This document shows positions 62,691 to 64,000 of a stretch of 64,000 nt of DNA, piece after piece. The notes under the pieces were generated by a model that worked only from the letters and a program-made list of their open reading frames with translations, was not told where the DNA came from and searched no databases. This DNA is from Bombus terrestris (taxonomy: Eukaryota > Arthropoda > Insecta > Hymenoptera > Apidae), in NCBI RefSeq assembly GCF_910591885.1, contig NW_025963595.1, positions 1 through 64,000 of the forward strand. Direction: 5' to 3'. Position numbers and translations under genes: made by a program. Every line of letters starts with the position of its first letter. The stretch's first letter is position 1.

Positions 62691-64000
62691 GGTGTCCCAC
62701 GTTGTCCCACGTTGTCCCACGTTGTCCCACGGTGTCCAACGGTGTCCCACGTTGTCCCACGTTGTCCCACGTTGTCCCACGTTGTCCCACGATGTCCCAC
62801 GTTGTCCAACGATGTCCAACGGTGTCCCACGTTGTCCCACGTTGTCCTACGTTGTCCCACGTTGTCCCACGTTGTCCCACGTTGTCCCACGTTGTCCCAC
62901 GGTGTCCAACGGTGTCCCACGTTGTCCCACGTTGTGCCACGGTGTCCAACGATGTCCAACGGTGTCCAACGGTGTCCCACGGTGTCCCACGTTGTCCCAC
63001 GATGTCCCACGTTGTCCAACGATGTCCAACGGTGTCCCACGTTGTCCCACGTTGTCCTACGTTGTCCCACGTTGTCCCACGTTGTCCCACGTTGTCCCAC
63101 GTTGTCCCACGTTGTCCCACGGTGTCCAACGGTGTCCCACGTTGTCCCACGTTGTCCCACGGTGTCCAACGATATCCAACGGTGTCCAACGGTGTCCCAC
63201 GGTGTCCCACGTTGTCCCACGTTGTCCCACGTTGTCCCACGTTGTCCCACGTTGTCCCACGTTGTCCCACGTTGTCCCACGTTGTCCCACGTTGTCCCAC
63301 GTTGTCCCACGTTGTCCCACGTTGTCCAACGGTGTCCCACGTTGTCCCACGTTGTCCCACGTTGTCCCACGTTGTCCCACGTTGTCCCACGATGTCCCAC
63401 GTTGTCCAACGATGTCCAACGGTGTCCCACGTAGTCCCACGTTGACCTACGTTGTCCCACGTTGTCCCACGTTGTCCCACGTTGTCCCACGTTGTCCCAC
63501 GTTGTCCCACGGTGTCCAACGGTGTCCCACGTTGTCCCACGTTGTCCCACGGTGTCCCACGGTGTCCAACGGTGTCCAACGGTGTCCAACGGTGTCCAAC
63601 GGTGTCCAACGGTGTCCAACGATGTCCAACGGTGTCCAACGGTGTCCCACGGTGTCCAACGGTGTCCAACGGTGTCCCACGGTGTCCAACGGTGTCCCAC
63701 GTTGTCCCACGTTGTCCCACGTTGTCCCACGTTGTCCCACGATGTCCCACGTTGTCCAACGATGTCCAACGGTGTCCCACGTTGTCCCACGTTGTCCTAC
63801 GTTGTCCCACGTTGTCCCACGTTGTCCCACGTTGTCCCACGTTGTCCCACGGTGTCCAACGGTGTCCAACGATGTCCAACGGTGTCCAACGGTGTCCCAC
63901 GTTGTCCCACGTTGTCCCACGGTGTCCAACGATGTGCAACGGTGTCCCACGTTGTCCCACGTTGTCCCACGTTGTCCCACGTTGTCCCACGTTGTTCCAT

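Larger units (their letters stand above)
48898..64000. repeat. Decanucleotide satellite array, right domain
   Basis: About 1,510 decamers with no phase break that I can find over 15.1 kb. The GTCCTACGTT marker occurs every few hundred bases from about 51.75 kb on (for example near 51755, 52655, 53075, 53285, 53725, 53975, 54485, 54825, 56545, 57095, 57305, 58595). GTCTCAC (57614, 60804, 62204), GTCCAAGG (near 52613, 57262, 60452, 61852), GACCTAC (near 58991, 63441) and GTCGCAC variants also occur. GTCCAGCGAT and isolated TTCCCACGTT units, common in the left domain, are essentially absent. The array runs off the right end of the window. No gene is visible. Confidence 0.98.

Noticed and set aside
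1..64000. Telomeric repeat with a G-rich strand
   Set aside because: The unit is not a recognised telomere motif, carries many stable variants in higher-order blocks, lacks a terminus in the window and contains duplicated solo LTRs. Interstitial satellite is the better fit, although an unusual telomere-associated location is not excluded.
1..64000. CENP-B-box-like centromere motif
   Set aside because: The decamer and its variants do not contain the TTCG...CGGG arrangement; centromere function cannot be judged from this sequence.

Overview
Apart from two short islands, this 64-kb window is a single tandem array. Its monomer is a decanucleotide, GTCCCACGTT on the + strand (AACGTGGGAC on the other), present about 6,200 times in one orientation from the first base to the last. 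Monomers fall into a small alphabet: the canonical unit GTCCCACGTT; GTCCAACGGT, GTCCAACGAT, GTCCCACGGT and GTCCCACGAT; and rarer marker units such as GTTCCATGGT followed by TTCCCACGTT, GTCCAGCGAT, GTCCTACGTT, GTCCACCGAT, GTCCGACGTT and GTCAAACGAT. The order of marker units recurs over hundreds to thousands of bases, so the array also has higher-order repeats and segmental duplications. Neither edge of the array lies inside the window.

The islands, at 41769-42701 and 47966-48897, are near-identical 933- and 932-bp sequences. They begin TGT, end ACA, and are each bracketed by the 5-bp direct repeat AACGG, which reads straight into normal satellite on both sides. That is the structure of a solo LTR: what remains of an LTR retrotransposon after recombination between its two ends. 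Hundreds of bases of matching flanking satellite on both sides show that the two islands come from one insertion that was later duplicated with its surroundings, not from two insertions.

Layout: 1-41768, satellite rich in GTCCAGCGAT and TTCCCACGTT markers; 41769-42701, solo LTR copy 1; 42702-47965, satellite mostly rich in GTCCTACGTT, with a left-type island just before copy 2; 47966-48897, solo LTR copy 2; 48898-64000, GTCCTACGTT-rich satellite with clear recent duplications, including one of exactly 1,400 bp.

I found no credible protein-coding gene, tRNA, rRNA or CRISPR array. The very long reading frames on both strands are artefacts: no frame of the monomer or its common variants contains a stop codon. 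The window points to eukaryotic constitutive heterochromatin (pericentromeric, subtelomeric or a heterochromatic arm). The LTR, with its insect-style TATA/TCAGT arrangement, together with the high CpG content, would fit an arthropod, perhaps an insect, but that is inference and I cannot name the species. Nothing here works as an operon or pathway; what can be read is how the array grew by unequal exchange, template switching and retroelement insertion.
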